Position numbers and translations under genes: made by a program
The notes under the pieces: generated by a model
What the model was told of the DNA's origin: nothing
The model's database searches: none
What the model saw: only the letters and a program-made list of their open reading frames with translations
Source of the DNA: 66-474 sp051954935
GTDB taxonomy: Bacteria; Pseudomonadota; Gammaproteobacteria; Xanthomonadales; Rhodanobacteraceae
Direction: 5' to 3'
Assembly: GCA_051954935.1 (NCBI GenBank)
Contig: JBQCHG010000076.1
Coordinates: 1 to 64,000 of the forward strand
Length of the DNA stretch: 64,000 bases
In this document: positions 24,422 through 33,713 of the stretch, piece by piece
How the letters are laid out: each line of letters starts with the position of its first letter
Numbering within the stretch: the first letter of the stretch is position 1

Positions 24422-25756
24422 CTACACCGAGGCGAACGCTTCGCGCGTCAGGTTGATCGGCTCGCCCTGCGTGCACACGACGTCATCCTCGATGCGGATA
24501 CCGCCATAGACGCGGAATGCGTCCACCTTCTTCCAGTTCACGTCGCGCGCGGCGGGCTTGCCGCGCAGTTCTTCCAGCAGCATGTCGATGAAGTAAAGTC
24601 CAGGCTCGATCGTGGTGACCATGCCTTGTTGCAATTCGCGGGTCAGGCGCAGGTACGGGTGACCATGCGGCCTGGCGATGCTGCCGCCGCGCTCGTCGCG
24701 CTGGAAGCCCGCGACATCGTGGACCTGGATGCCCAAGAGGTGGCCCAGGCCGTGCGGGAAGAACGTGCTGGAGATGCCGTTCGCCACCGCCGCTTCCGCG
24801 CTGCAGGTGACGAAGCCCTGCTCGTGCATGGCCTGCATCAGCACGTGATGCGCATGGATGTGCAATTCGGGATAACTCTGACCGGCACGCACCATCGCGC
24901 AGAAACCCTGTTGCGCGCGTTCCACCGCATCGATCAACGCCTGGAATTCGCGCGCGTCCGCGGCCGCGTACGTGCGCGTGATGTCCGAGTTGTAGCCGTG
25001 GAACTGTCCGCCGGCGTCGATCAGGAACGAATGTGCGTGCGTGGGCGGGTTGCGGTCGAAATGGGTGTAGTGCAGCACCGCGCCATGGCGATCGAGCGCG
25101 ATGATGTTGTCGTACGGCAACTGGTGCTCGGCCAGGTGCGTGGCCGCCAGATAGGCGACGTGGATCTCGAATTCGGACGCGCCGTCGCGGAAGGCGGCTT
25201 CCGCCGCGAGGTGCCCGCGCGCGCCGATCTTGCTGGCCACGCGCAACATGCTGAGCTCGTATTCGGTCTTGAACGAGCGCTGCCAGTGCAGATAGTCCGT
25301 CAGCGCCTGCGGATTGTCGGGCGTATAACCCTCGAGCGCGGCGCTGCCGTCTCCGACGATTGCGCAACGCGCGGCATCCTTCGGCAGGTGCGCGCGGGCG
25401 TCTTCCGGGGTGCGGATGGTGACGATCTCGAAATGCTCCACCCAGTAACCGGCGGGGGCGGCCGGCACCACGTGCCAGTAGTCGTGCGGCTGCAGGAAGA
25501 TCAGCTTCGGTTTGGCTCCGGGCGTGAAGACGATCCAGCTTCCCGGCGCATCGGTCAGCGGCAACCAGTGCACGAAGTGCGGATTGGCCCGGAACGGGTA
25601 ATGCGTGTCGTCGAGGAAGCGCTCGACGGGCCGTCCCGCGGCGATCACCAGATGCTCGCGCTGCGCGAGCCCGAGCGCGGCTTCGGCGCGGCGCTTGAGC
25701 TCGGAAAGATGCGAAGGATAGAGGCCTGCGAGATTGTCTTGCGGCGCGGCAGTCAT
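24422..25756 (-). CDS. pepQ: Xaa-Pro dipeptidase
   Basis: 444 aa, matching E. coli PepQ (443). A cytoplasmic M24 metalloenzyme that splits X-Pro dipeptides. The five metal ligands of the pita-bread fold are visible: two Asp in DAGGQFHGYNSDITRTY, His in HGLGHLLGIQVHD, and Glu in TIEPGLY and GGIRIEDDV. The N-terminal domain has the PepQ block FRANPHFVHWLP. It lies 65 bp downstream of a PilZ gene and about 90 bp before the permease, all on the same strand. Together with the permease it may serve the use of proline-containing peptides. Confidence 0.95.
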   Translation of the reverse strand: MTAAPQDNLAGLYPSHLSELKRRAEAALGLAQREHLVIAAGRPVERFLDDTHYPFRANPHFVHWLPLTDAPGSWIVFTPGAKPKLIFLQPHDYWHVVPAAPAGYWVEHFEIVTIRTPEDARAHLPKDAARCAIVGDGSAALEGYTPDNPQALTDYLHWQRSFKTEYELSMLRVASKIGARGHLAAEAAFRDGASEFEIHVAYLAATHLAEHQLPYDNIIALDRHGAVLHYTHFDRNPPTHAHSFLIDAGGQFHGYNSDITRTYAAADAREFQALIDAVERAQQGFCAMVRAGQSYPELHIHAHHVLMQAMHEQGFVTCSAEAAVANGISSTFFPHGLGHLLGIQVHDVAGFQRDERGGSIARPHGHPYLRLTRELQQGMVTTIEPGLYFIDMLLEELRGKPAARDVNWKKVDAFRVYGGIRIEDDVVCTQGEPINLTREAFASV

Positions 25757-25821
25757 GGCGGCGACATCACGATGCGGAAAACGTCATGGTGCCGCGTCGC
25801 GCGGCGCAGTGCAAAGCGCGC

Positions 25822-26166
25822 TTACGCGTCCGATTCATCCAGCCATTCGTTCAGCGCCGCATGATCCGCTTCCGACAACGCGATGATGCGCAGCCCGGCC
25901 CAGTGCTGCCCCGGCACCGCGGCCGGTTCGCTCCATTGCTCGTGCACGCCAGCTTCCAGCAAACGCATGCGGCCATGACGGTCCGGCAACTGGAAGCGCA
26001 CCTGGTACAGCGCGTCGGGCGTGAGCATGCGACGGCCGATCAACATCATGCCGTTGCGCGAGAGATTGCCTATTCGGCCCATGTTCTCGCCGGTCAATGC
26101 ATCACTGACCTCGATCGGATCGAGAGCAGGCTTGCGCGTGGCGCGGCGTTGTTCCGAATCGTTCAT
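25822..26166 (-). CDS. PilZ domain protein (copy 1)
   Basis: 114 aa; a longer upstream frame is rejected because ATG 26166 matches the paralogue at 28901. It is a single PilZ domain with both c-di-GMP motifs: RRATR (RxxxR) at residues 7-11 and NLSRNG (D/NxSxxG) about 25 residues later. It should bind cyclic di-GMP in the cytoplasm and pass the signal to a partner. It starts 4 bp after the stop of the DUF1631 gene, so that protein is the likely partner. The pair is duplicated upstream. Confidence 0.85.
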   Translation of the reverse strand: MNDSEQRRATRKPALDPIEVSDALTGENMGRIGNLSRNGMMLIGRRMLTPDALYQVRFQLPDRHGRMRLLEAGVHEQWSEPAAVPGQHWAGLRIIALSEADHAALNEWLDESDA

Positions 26167-26170
26167 TCCG

Positions 26171-28465
26171 TCAGGTCCTGCCTGGTTGAGAAGTGCGGCC
26201 GGGGAGCTCCTGGTCGAGGATGGCGGCGTTTGCCGTTTCCTGGTCCTTGCGGCCGGGGATGGCCGCATGAGGACGGTGCAGGCCCGCGACCAGCGTGTTC
26301 CATGCGCGGTCCATCATCGATTCGGATTGCTGCGGCAACAGTCGCGCCTGCCCGAGCACCATCAGGCGCGCCACTTGTTCCAGCCAGCGCTCCGGCGCTG
26401 CGACGCCGCGCGCGCTGACGAAAAGGCAGCGGTTGGTGGCGAGCGTGTACCAGGCGAGCTTGCGTTGCACGCGTTGGCCCTGCTGGTTGAGGGTGAACTC
26501 GAACCAGGTGCCGAACGGCAACGAACGCAGCCGGGTCAGGGCGCGTTGTTCCTCCGCGCTGAGCGGCAAGTGCGGAGCGGCATCACGTTCGGCTTTGGGC
26601 TCCTCGCTCTCGCCCAGGCGCTGGCGTGTCTTCAGGCGCACCGCCAGTTCGGTCTGGGTGGGCGCGTCCTGGCGCGCATCCGTCGCAGGCTGCAGGTCCA
26701 GCACGCGCTGGGCGAGCTGCGCGGCTTCCGGGCCCTGCAGCCCGACCTGCGCGAGGCCGGCTTCCAGTTCCGCGCACAACCGCACGTTGTCGCGCTGTTC
26801 GGGCTCGCGCAGCAATTCGTCTGCCGCGGCGAGGCGACGATGGAAGGCCTCGCTGTCCTCGCCGTGGCGCAAGATCGCCAGGGCCAGTGCGTCGCACCAG
26901 GCCTGCTCCAGCAACGCCCGGATCAGCGGAGTGGTCTTGCGGCCGGCCAGGCGTTCGCCGATTGCGGCGGAAGCCCTCGCGCGCGCCTGCTCCAGCCGGT
27001 CGCGCCCCTGTGCGGCTTCCAGTTGGCGGCGCTCGGCGATTTCCGCGCGACGACGCAGTCCGCTGACGTGAGACTCCAGATCGTCCACCAGCTTCTCGAG
27101 CAGTGACTGGTCGCCGGAGAACTCGTTCAGCACGCGATCCACCACGCGTTGAAGTTTTTTCGCCAGCGCCTCGTCCATCTCGCCATCGCCGGCATCGAGC
27201 CACAGGTTGGCGGTCTCGGCCACGGAGTTCAGCAGTCGTCGCGCGGGATGCGCGCGACGGGTGAAGAAGCTGCTGTCGGCCAGCGCCACCCGCAGCAGCG
27301 GAATCTGCAGGTGGGTCAGCATCTGCTGCGCGATACCACCGCTGCGGGTTTCATCGAGCAGACGGTCGAACAGCAGGGACACAAGCTCCAGCACGTCGCG
27401 ATGTTCCGCCGCAAATTGCGGGAGCTGGCCATCCGGAGCGAAGCGATGCAATTCGGTGATGATGTTCTGGCGCAAATCCTGGATGGTGCGTGGCACTTCG
27501 CGCCCACCCAGATGCACGGGCGTCGACGCGCGGCCCTGCAAGGCGCCCAGGACCGACTGCAGGTCTTCGGTGGAGGCGATGTATCCGCCGCCGGCCCCCG
27601 CAGGCACCTGCGGCAGGGTCGGGCGATGCTGGTCCAGCAGCTGGCGCAGCTTGCCGAGCGCGGCGTCCGCCGAGACCGCGTCAACGGCGGGGGCCGGGGC
27701 GGAGGTCGGAGCGGGAGCGGACTTGGCTCTGGAGCCGGGAGCCGCAGATTCGGCTTCGGTCTTCCTGGTTTTGGATTCCTGGGTTCGCCGCGGCAGGAAC
27801 GCCCTCAGGTTGGGCAGGATGCCACGCTGGGCGAGATGGTCGTTGAGGCCGCCATAAATGGATTCAGCCGCCCCCATGACCCGCCGATCGCACAACCGGT
27901 AAAACAGTATCCGATGCTCGCGCGGCAGCCCCATGTGCGATCCGATGTCGCGAAAGCCGTGGGCCAGCGCGTGCGGACCCAGCGGCAGCGCCTCCGCGTC
28001 CAGCAACGGCGAGGCGATCAGCACGCCATAGCGGTGGCCCAGTTCGAACAGGATCGGATTGACGCGCAGTTCGGTGCGGGTGGCGATGTCATCCAGCGCC
28101 ACCGCTTCGTCGAACTCGTCGTGGTCCACCAGCGTCAGATCGAAGCGCGTGCGGGGCGCGGCGACGCCGCTGCGCAGACCAATCGCCGCGAGCCGTCGCT
28201 CAAGCGAGATCAGCAGTTGCGGCGTGGCACCGGCGCGGGTGCGCTTGACTTCGCGCAGGCTTTCGAGCGCCGCCTGCTGTTCGGCATTGTTGCGCGACTG
28301 TTCGGCCAGCTTGAACAACTGCTGCTCGAATTCGGTCAGGCCGGCGCGCAGCATAGGCTCCACGCGCGCGCCGCACTCGGCGAGCTGCTCTTCCAGCAGC
28401 GTGCGCACGCGCGGCGACAGGTCGATGCGCTCGGCCAGCTTCTGGGGTAAGCGTTCGGTTTTCAT
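26171..28465 (-). CDS. DUF1631 family protein (copy 1)
   Basis: 764 aa from ATG 28465, which has AGGGGG upstream. It is a large, mainly helical cytoplasmic protein without signal or membrane segments. An N-terminal conserved block includes DDIATRTEL, GLPREHRI and LRAFLPRR. Residues about 260-300 form a low-complexity Ala/Pro/Ser linker. A long charged Arg/Gln/Glu-rich region, probably coiled coil, runs through the C-terminal half to a conserved FGTWFEF block. DUF1631 has no defined biochemical role. It has a close PilZ gene on the downstream side and resembles the 28898-31072 product throughout. Confidence 0.8.
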   Translation of the reverse strand: MKTERLPQKLAERIDLSPRVRTLLEEQLAECGARVEPMLRAGLTEFEQQLFKLAEQSRNNAEQQAALESLREVKRTRAGATPQLLISLERRLAAIGLRSGVAAPRTRFDLTLVDHDEFDEAVALDDIATRTELRVNPILFELGHRYGVLIASPLLDAEALPLGPHALAHGFRDIGSHMGLPREHRILFYRLCDRRVMGAAESIYGGLNDHLAQRGILPNLRAFLPRRTQESKTRKTEAESAAPGSRAKSAPAPTSAPAPAVDAVSADAALGKLRQLLDQHRPTLPQVPAGAGGGYIASTEDLQSVLGALQGRASTPVHLGGREVPRTIQDLRQNIITELHRFAPDGQLPQFAAEHRDVLELVSLLFDRLLDETRSGGIAQQMLTHLQIPLLRVALADSSFFTRRAHPARRLLNSVAETANLWLDAGDGEMDEALAKKLQRVVDRVLNEFSGDQSLLEKLVDDLESHVSGLRRRAEIAERRQLEAAQGRDRLEQARARASAAIGERLAGRKTTPLIRALLEQAWCDALALAILRHGEDSEAFHRRLAAADELLREPEQRDNVRLCAELEAGLAQVGLQGPEAAQLAQRVLDLQPATDARQDAPTQTELAVRLKTRQRLGESEEPKAERDAAPHLPLSAEEQRALTRLRSLPFGTWFEFTLNQQGQRVQRKLAWYTLATNRCLFVSARGVAAPERWLEQVARLMVLGQARLLPQQSESMMDRAWNTLVAGLHRPHAAIPGRKDQETANAAILDQELPGRTSQPGRT

Positions 28466-28544
28466 GCAGCCCCCTGACGAACCCGCGCGAGGCCGAATCC
28501 GCAGCGGCATTCTAAGCCCGTGCGCAGGCGCGCGCGACTCCGGG

Positions 28545-28901
28545 CTAGAGGATCTTCAGCGTGTCGCTTTCGCCCAGCCAGGCGTTCAGCGCGGCGGCAT
28601 CGTCGTCAGAAAGCGAGACGATGCGCAGGCCGGTCCAGTATTGCCCGGGTACCGCGGCGGGCTCGCCCCACATCTCGTGCAGGCCGGCCTCGATGACGCA
28701 GGGCGCGCCTTGTGGATCGTGCAGCTGGAAGCGGGCCTGGTACAGCGCGCCGTCGCCGAGTTTGCGGCGTCCGATCAACATCATCCCGTCGCGCGAGAGA
28801 TTGCCGATCCGGCCCAGGCTCTCGCCGCTCAAGGCATCCATCACCTCGATCGGCTCGGAAACGCGCTTGCGCCTGGCGCGACGTTGCTCGGGTGCGTTCA
28901 T
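28545..28901 (-). CDS. PilZ domain protein (copy 2)
   Basis: 118 aa. A PilZ domain with RRARR (RxxxR) and NLSRDG (D/NxSxxG), so c-di-GMP binding is expected. It is closely similar to the 25822-26166 product; both share GRIGNLSR, then DGMMLIGRR or NGMMLIGRR, and AVPGQ. Its ATG overlaps the stop of the DUF1631 gene upstream (ATGA at 28898-28901), which implies coupled translation and a physical partnership. A 79-bp gap separates it from the next DUF1631 gene. Confidence 0.87.
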   Translation of the reverse strand: MNAPEQRRARRKRVSEPIEVMDALSGESLGRIGNLSRDGMMLIGRRKLGDGALYQARFQLHDPQGAPCVIEAGLHEMWGEPAAVPGQYWTGLRIVSLSDDDAAALNAWLGESDTLKIL

Positions 28902-31072
28902 GCCCGCTCGACCTCGGCTTTGCCGAACTGCCGCAGGCTGGCGACGGTCAGATGCCAGGCGCGGTCAATCATGGATGCTTCCTGATGCGGCAACAGACGC
29001 GCGCGTCCGGCGGCCATCTGCCGTGCCAATTGGTCCAGCGTGCGTTCCCCCGTGGTCGCGCCGCGCGCATTGACCATCACGCATTGCCCGCTCTCGCCGT
29101 GCCAGATCAGCTTGCGCCGCACGCGCAGCCCCTGATCGGTGGTGCATTCGAACCAGGTGTTGAACGGTAGTGCCCGCAATCGGCCGAGATTGCGCTGCTC
29201 TTCGTCGGTGAGTGGTGATGCGACGCGGCCGGTGCCGCCGTCCTGCTCGCCCAAACGCTGGCGGCCTTTCAGCTTTACCAGCAGTTCGGTCTGGGTCGCC
29301 TGCTCCCCGGCGCCGGGCGCCTCGCGATCCAGCACGCGATGCGCAAGCTGGCTGGCCTCGTTGGCGTGCAGGCCGATTTGCAGCAGGCCCTGCTCCAGTT
29401 CGCCGAGTAGACGCGCCTCGTCGCGCTCGCCGCGTTCGCTCACCAATTCGGCGGCGATGCCGAGGGTGCGCGTGAACGCTTCGCTGCCTTCGCCGTGGCG
29501 CAGGATCGCCAGCGCCAACGCATCTGTCCATGCCTGTTCCAGCAGCGCGCGCATCAGGCCACCGGGCTTGCGCTCGGCGACCAGGCTTCCGATCGCGGCG
29601 GCAGCCTGGGCTCGCGCCAATTCCAGTTTCTCCCTTCCTTGCGCCGCATCGCACTGCCGGCGTTCGGCCACCTCGGCGCGACGGCGCAAGGCGCTGACAT
29701 GATTTTCCAGTTCAGCCGCCTGTTGCTCGAACAACGCGGGATCGCCGTTGAAATTGGCCAGCGTGTATTCCACGGTTTGGCGCAGCTTGTCGAGCAATGC
29801 GTTGTCCGGTTCGCCCTCGCTGCCGTCGATCCATAGATCGGCGGTTTCGGCCACGGCGTTGAGCAGGCGCCTCGCCGGGTGCGTACCGCGTTGAAAGATG
29901 CTGCTGTCCGCGAGGGCCATGCGCAGCCATGGGACCTGCAGGCGCGACAGCAGGCGTTGCGCCGCACCCCCGTTGCGAGTGTCGTCGAGCAGCCGTTCGA
30001 ACCACAGCGACACCAGATCGAATACATCGCGTTGCTCGATCGCCAGCCGAATGCTCGTCGCGTTCGGGGTGAGGCGACGCAATTCCAGGAGCAAATCCTG
30101 GTGCAGATTCCGCATGGAATTCTGCACGCCGCGTGCGTCCGGCAGTGCGGCCGTTTGCGCGCGTTGCTGCAAGGTCGCGAGCGCGGCCTGTACCGATTCC
30201 TTCGGTGCGGACTGTGCGCCGACCGGTTCGTTTTCTTCGAGCTTCAGCAGCTCACGCCTTCGCGCCAGCAGGCTCCGCAGCGGCGTAAGGGCCTCCTCTC
30301 CGGCAGCAGCTTCGCCCGCCTGGCCCGGACCGACGGATCTGTCCGGCCCGCGCCGCGTGCGCGGCGCATTCCCGCGGCGCGGCAGATACGGACGCAGCGA
30401 CGAAAAAATACCCTGCGCGATCAGGCGCTGGTTCAGCACGGCATAGGCATCGTCCACTGCGCCCAGCAGCGGCGCATCCAGCAGCCGGTACCAGGAAATG
30501 CGGTGCTCCCGCGGAAGCCCGGCTTCGTGCGCGATCTCGCCCAGACCGCGCAGCAGCGCGCGCGGGCCCAGCGCCAGTTCCTCGGCTTCGAACGGCGATC
30601 GTGCCGCGAGCGCGCCATACCGGTAACCCAGCTCGAACAACTGGCGCGCCGCGCGGATTTCCGCGCGCGTGGCGATGTCGTCCAGCAGGACCGTCTCTTC
30701 GAACTCGTTGTCGTCGATCAGGCTGAGGCCACCCTCCAGCGATCGTGCATGCCCGGCCGCGGTCGCGGTCCGATCGAATGCGGCCAGCTTGCGTTCGAAG
30801 GTCCACCGGAACACCTGCATGATCTCGGTGTCCAGTTGCTTGGCCTTCTGCATGGCGGAAAGCGTGGCCTGCTCTTCCGCGCCGCTGCGCGGGCGCGATT
30901 CACTCCGCTTTGAGAGCTGATGCCGGAATGCCAGCAGGCTGCCATGCAGCAGGGGTTCCATCTGGACGCCCAGTTCCGCCAACTGCCCGGCCAGCAACTC
31001 GCGCACGCGCGCCGGCAGATCGGTGCGCGCGGCGATGCTGGAAGGCGTTTCGGGCATTGCGGTTCCCGGCAC
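28898..31072 (-). CDS. DUF1631 family protein (copy 2)
   Basis: 724 aa from GTG 31072, or 719 aa from ATG 31057. It has the same architecture as copy 1: an N-terminal conserved region with DDIATRAEI, GLPREHRI and LRPYLPRRG, an acidic/Gly linker near residue 260, and a long helical Arg/Glu/Gln-rich region ending near FNTWFEC. It is cytoplasmic with no known activity. It begins 27 bp after btuB on the same strand, which would put it under the cobalamin riboswitch if no promoter intervenes. Its stop overlaps the PilZ copy 2 start. Confidence 0.8.
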   Translation of the reverse strand: MPGTAMPETPSSIAARTDLPARVRELLAGQLAELGVQMEPLLHGSLLAFRHQLSKRSESRPRSGAEEQATLSAMQKAKQLDTEIMQVFRWTFERKLAAFDRTATAAGHARSLEGGLSLIDDNEFEETVLLDDIATRAEIRAARQLFELGYRYGALAARSPFEAEELALGPRALLRGLGEIAHEAGLPREHRISWYRLLDAPLLGAVDDAYAVLNQRLIAQGIFSSLRPYLPRRGNAPRTRRGPDRSVGPGQAGEAAAGEEALTPLRSLLARRRELLKLEENEPVGAQSAPKESVQAALATLQQRAQTAALPDARGVQNSMRNLHQDLLLELRRLTPNATSIRLAIEQRDVFDLVSLWFERLLDDTRNGGAAQRLLSRLQVPWLRMALADSSIFQRGTHPARRLLNAVAETADLWIDGSEGEPDNALLDKLRQTVEYTLANFNGDPALFEQQAAELENHVSALRRRAEVAERRQCDAAQGREKLELARAQAAAAIGSLVAERKPGGLMRALLEQAWTDALALAILRHGEGSEAFTRTLGIAAELVSERGERDEARLLGELEQGLLQIGLHANEASQLAHRVLDREAPGAGEQATQTELLVKLKGRQRLGEQDGGTGRVASPLTDEEQRNLGRLRALPFNTWFECTTDQGLRVRRKLIWHGESGQCVMVNARGATTGERTLDQLARQMAAGRARLLPHQEASMIDRAWHLTVASLRQFGKAEVERA

Positions 31073-31099
31073 GGCGGACGTGCGGTGATTCTAGTCCAG

Positions 31100-32917
31100 T
31101 CAGAGCCCGACGTCCGGGTGCCAGGCAAGCTCGATCCAGCCCGATCTTCCCGGTGTGTTGTAGCCGCTGATCAGCGAATACGTGCGATCAGTCAGGTTCT
31201 CCGCACGCAGGTGCAGTTGCCAGGCGGGCGAGAGGATGAGGTTCAGGCGCGCGTTGATCAGCGCGTACCCACCGAGCGGGCCGTTGAAATCCGGTCGCGG
31301 GCCTTCGGCGTACAGCTCGAGGCCGGCATCCACGCGTGCATTGAATTGCCGGGTCAGCAGCAGGTCGCCCTTGCGGGAGGCGCGCCGCAGCAGGTGCTCG
31401 CCCGTTGCCGGGTCGCGCGCGTTCTGCCAGGTCGCGTTGCCGTGGAACGCCCAACCATCGCGCTGCCAGTTCGTCTGCAACTCTATCCCTTCGATCCGCG
31501 CCTGCGCGGTGTTCTCGGCCCGGAACAGCGGGCCGGTGAAGTCGATCAGGTCGTGGATGTCGGTGCGATAGGCGGCGAGCTTGAACGACAACGATGTGGT
31601 GGGCGTCCATTCCGCGCCCAGCTCGCTGCTGTGCGAACGCTCCGGCCGAAGTGCCGGATTGCCCGCGAAGTAACCGCCGTAACCGGGCGAGAATTGTTCG
31701 TTCAAGCTAGGGGCGCGGAAGCCCTGGCCGAAGCTCGCGGTAAAGCGCAGGCTCGGCAGCACGCGGTAACCTGCGGCCGCGGAGCCGGTGGTCGCGCCGC
31801 CGAACACGCTGTTGTGATCGTGGCGCGCGGCCAGTTCCCAGTCGAACCCTTGCAGATGCCCGTTCCAGCCGGCGAAAGCGGCGGTGTTGTCGCGGCTCTG
31901 TTCGAACGAATTGCCTGCGCCGGAGCTGTCCACGTTTTCACCGCGCTCATGCACGCGCTCCACGCCGGCAGTGAGCGACTGGTTCGGCGCGAGCGTGAAG
32001 ATGTTCAGCCACGTCGCGCTTTGCCGGCGCGAGCGGAAGAGTTCGAAGTAGTCCGGCGTGTTCAGGTCATCGCGCGCGCTGCCGATGCTGAGGCGCTGGT
32101 ACCAGTGTGAGGAAATATCTCCCGCCAGCGCGGCGCCGAGGTCCTGTTCGATGGTGTGCGAAACGCCCTGGTCGAATTCGTTCACCGAGTCGCTGTAAAG
32201 CGCATTCGCCGACAGCGCCTGCGTGCCCAGTTTCAAATCGCCTGATGCGGCGAAATTGCGGTTGCGCAGGCCGTCGTCGTCCGGGTTGTAGCCGAAGCCT
32301 GTCGGGTTCTCCGCGGAAAATCCGCGCACGTGGCGAATCCCTGCCTGCACACTGAACCCGCCGTGCTCGCCCTGCTGGCCGATGCCGGCGCTGGCCGAGG
32401 CGTCGTCGTAGCTGCCGTATTGCACGGCTGCGTTCGGGCCGGTCAATTTGCGCGTGAAGATCTGGATGACGCCGCCGATCGCATCCGATCCCCAATACGC
32501 CGCGCGCGGGCCACGCACGATCTCGATGCGCTGGATTGCGTCCAGCGGCAGCAGCGAGAAATCCACACCGCCCGTTCCCGTGGAGGCGATGCGCACGCCA
32601 TCCACCAGCACCAGCACCTGATTGGAATTGGTGCCGCGCAGGAACAGCGCGGTCTGTTCGCCGGGTCCGCCGCTGCGTGCCAGGTCCACGCCGGCCTGCG
32701 TGCGCAGCACATCGTAGAGATCGGCGGCGCCGCTGGCCTCGATGTCTTCGCGCGTGATCACGGTGACATCGGCAAGGGAGGCGTCCACTGTCTGCGCCAT
32801 GCGCGTGGCGGTGACCTCGATGGCCGGTTCGGTGGTCGGGGTTTGCTGCGTGTCCTGGGCCCGCACGCAAAGACTCACCGCGCCAAGCGCGGCAAACAAC
32901 AGGAAAGCGTTTTTCAT
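31100..32917 (-). CDS. btuB: TonB-dependent vitamin B12 receptor
   Basis: 605 aa (E. coli BtuB 614). An outer-membrane beta barrel that imports cobalamins using TonB energy. A signal peptide of about 20 residues is followed by a TonB box (IEVTATR). The plug domain has VLVLVDGVRI, IEIVRGPRAAYWG and GGVIQIFTR. The barrel carries RPERSHSSELGAEW and a C-terminal AENLTDRTYSLISGYNTPGR block. A GGAGA ribosome-binding site precedes ATG 32917. The cobalamin riboswitch upstream strongly supports B12 rather than another substrate. Confidence 0.93.
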   Translation of the reverse strand: MKNAFLLFAALGAVSLCVRAQDTQQTPTTEPAIEVTATRMAQTVDASLADVTVITREDIEASGAADLYDVLRTQAGVDLARSGGPGEQTALFLRGTNSNQVLVLVDGVRIASTGTGGVDFSLLPLDAIQRIEIVRGPRAAYWGSDAIGGVIQIFTRKLTGPNAAVQYGSYDDASASAGIGQQGEHGGFSVQAGIRHVRGFSAENPTGFGYNPDDDGLRNRNFAASGDLKLGTQALSANALYSDSVNEFDQGVSHTIEQDLGAALAGDISSHWYQRLSIGSARDDLNTPDYFELFRSRRQSATWLNIFTLAPNQSLTAGVERVHERGENVDSSGAGNSFEQSRDNTAAFAGWNGHLQGFDWELAARHDHNSVFGGATTGSAAAGYRVLPSLRFTASFGQGFRAPSLNEQFSPGYGGYFAGNPALRPERSHSSELGAEWTPTTSLSFKLAAYRTDIHDLIDFTGPLFRAENTAQARIEGIELQTNWQRDGWAFHGNATWQNARDPATGEHLLRRASRKGDLLLTRQFNARVDAGLELYAEGPRPDFNGPLGGYALINARLNLILSPAWQLHLRAENLTDRTYSLISGYNTPGRSGWIELAWHPDVGL

Positions 32918-33019
32918 TCTTTATCTCCGTTCGCACACCCGCGTGAAGCGCAACGGAGAGAGGGCAGGGCACGGCGTGACGGCCGTTCCCGACCGCCGCC
33001 CACCGCGACGCCAAGGATC

Positions 33020-33047
33020 GCGGCACTTGCGAATTTCGCAATGCCGC
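33020..33047 (-). promoter_or_regulatory. Hairpin after the cobalamin riboswitch (likely expression platform)
   Basis: GCGGCA plus TTGCGA pair with TCGCAA plus TGCCGC, 12 base pairs with one bulge and a 3-base loop. It starts about 8 bases after the B12 box on the transcript. No U tract follows, and the btuB start is about 100 bases away, so how it would act is unclear. Confidence 0.45.
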
Positions 33048-33049
33048 GG

Positions 33050-33276
33050 CTGCAGGCCGGTCTCCGGGCTCGCGAGCTTGGGAGTGCGGCCAAGGAATGA
33101 CCGCTTTTTGATTTTTGCGATCATGGACGATCGCAAAACCAACTCCATTCTTCGGATCGCCTTCCCGCGCTGATCGCGCAGTGGCTTGTGATCCGGTTCG
33201 ACTCGCCTACCGTTGCGGGGGCAGCGCCGGCCTCAAACCGGCTTCCCGTTTCACCCACGTCGTGGGCACCTGCAAG
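33050..33276 (-). ncRNA. Cobalamin riboswitch of btuB
   Basis: Read on the minus strand, the conserved landmarks appear in order: GGTGCC, AAACGGGAA, CCGG-loop-CCGG, GCTGCCCCCGCAACGGTA, AAGCCACTG, GCGGGAAGG and the B12 box GAGCCCGGAGACCGGCC (33055-33072). A variable-region insert forms a perfect 10-bp hairpin TTTTGCGATC/GATCGCAAAA (33113-33138). Adenosylcobalamin binding should reduce btuB expression. The remaining leader down to 32918 holds the hairpin at 33020-33047 and the btuB ribosome-binding site. Confidence 0.95.
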
Positions 33277-33392
33277 ACGCGGAGTGTATGCGCGGATCTT
33301 CCACGCCACAAGATTCCGCCCGGTGGATGACGGGCATCTCTGTCTCCTCCCGCTTGCTTCCAAGGTGGCCGGGCTAGCCTTGAGCCTCTGGG

Positions 33393-33575
33393 TTAATCGC
33401 TGCGCCTGACGTTTAGCGTGAAAGTATCTTCACCGCTCACGCGAACCTCGATTTCCATTGGCCTGCAACACACCTGGCAGTCCTCGATATAGGTCGTCGA
33501 ACCCGCGGAGGCATCCACGCCGGTCTCGAAGGATTCGCCGCAGTACGGGCAGGTGATTTCCACGAGTTCGAGCAT
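33393..33575 (-). CDS. CPXCG-motif cysteine-rich small protein
   Basis: 60 aa from ATG 33575, which has GGAG upstream; the longer frame to 33632 is not used. It has two cysteine pairs, CPYCGE near residue 9 and CQVCCRP near residue 34. These form a probable zinc ribbon of the Cys-rich CPXCG family, found widely in gammaproteobacteria. The function of the family is unknown. It is divergent from the cupin-like array (138 bp between starts) and lies about 115 bp upstream of the cobalamin riboswitch. Confidence 0.8.
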   Translation of the reverse strand: MLELVEITCPYCGESFETGVDASAGSTTYIEDCQVCCRPMEIEVRVSGEDTFTLNVRRSD

Positions 33576-33713
33576 CGGATTTCTCCGGAGCAGAGCTGCT
33601 GGCGCGCGGACGCGAAAAGCGTATGATGCCAAGTAGCTCCGTTTGAAAGTGCAGCCACGGAGCTCTTGGCCATGGATGGCGACCTTGGGCTGCTCTCACA
33701 CGCAAGGATGCGT

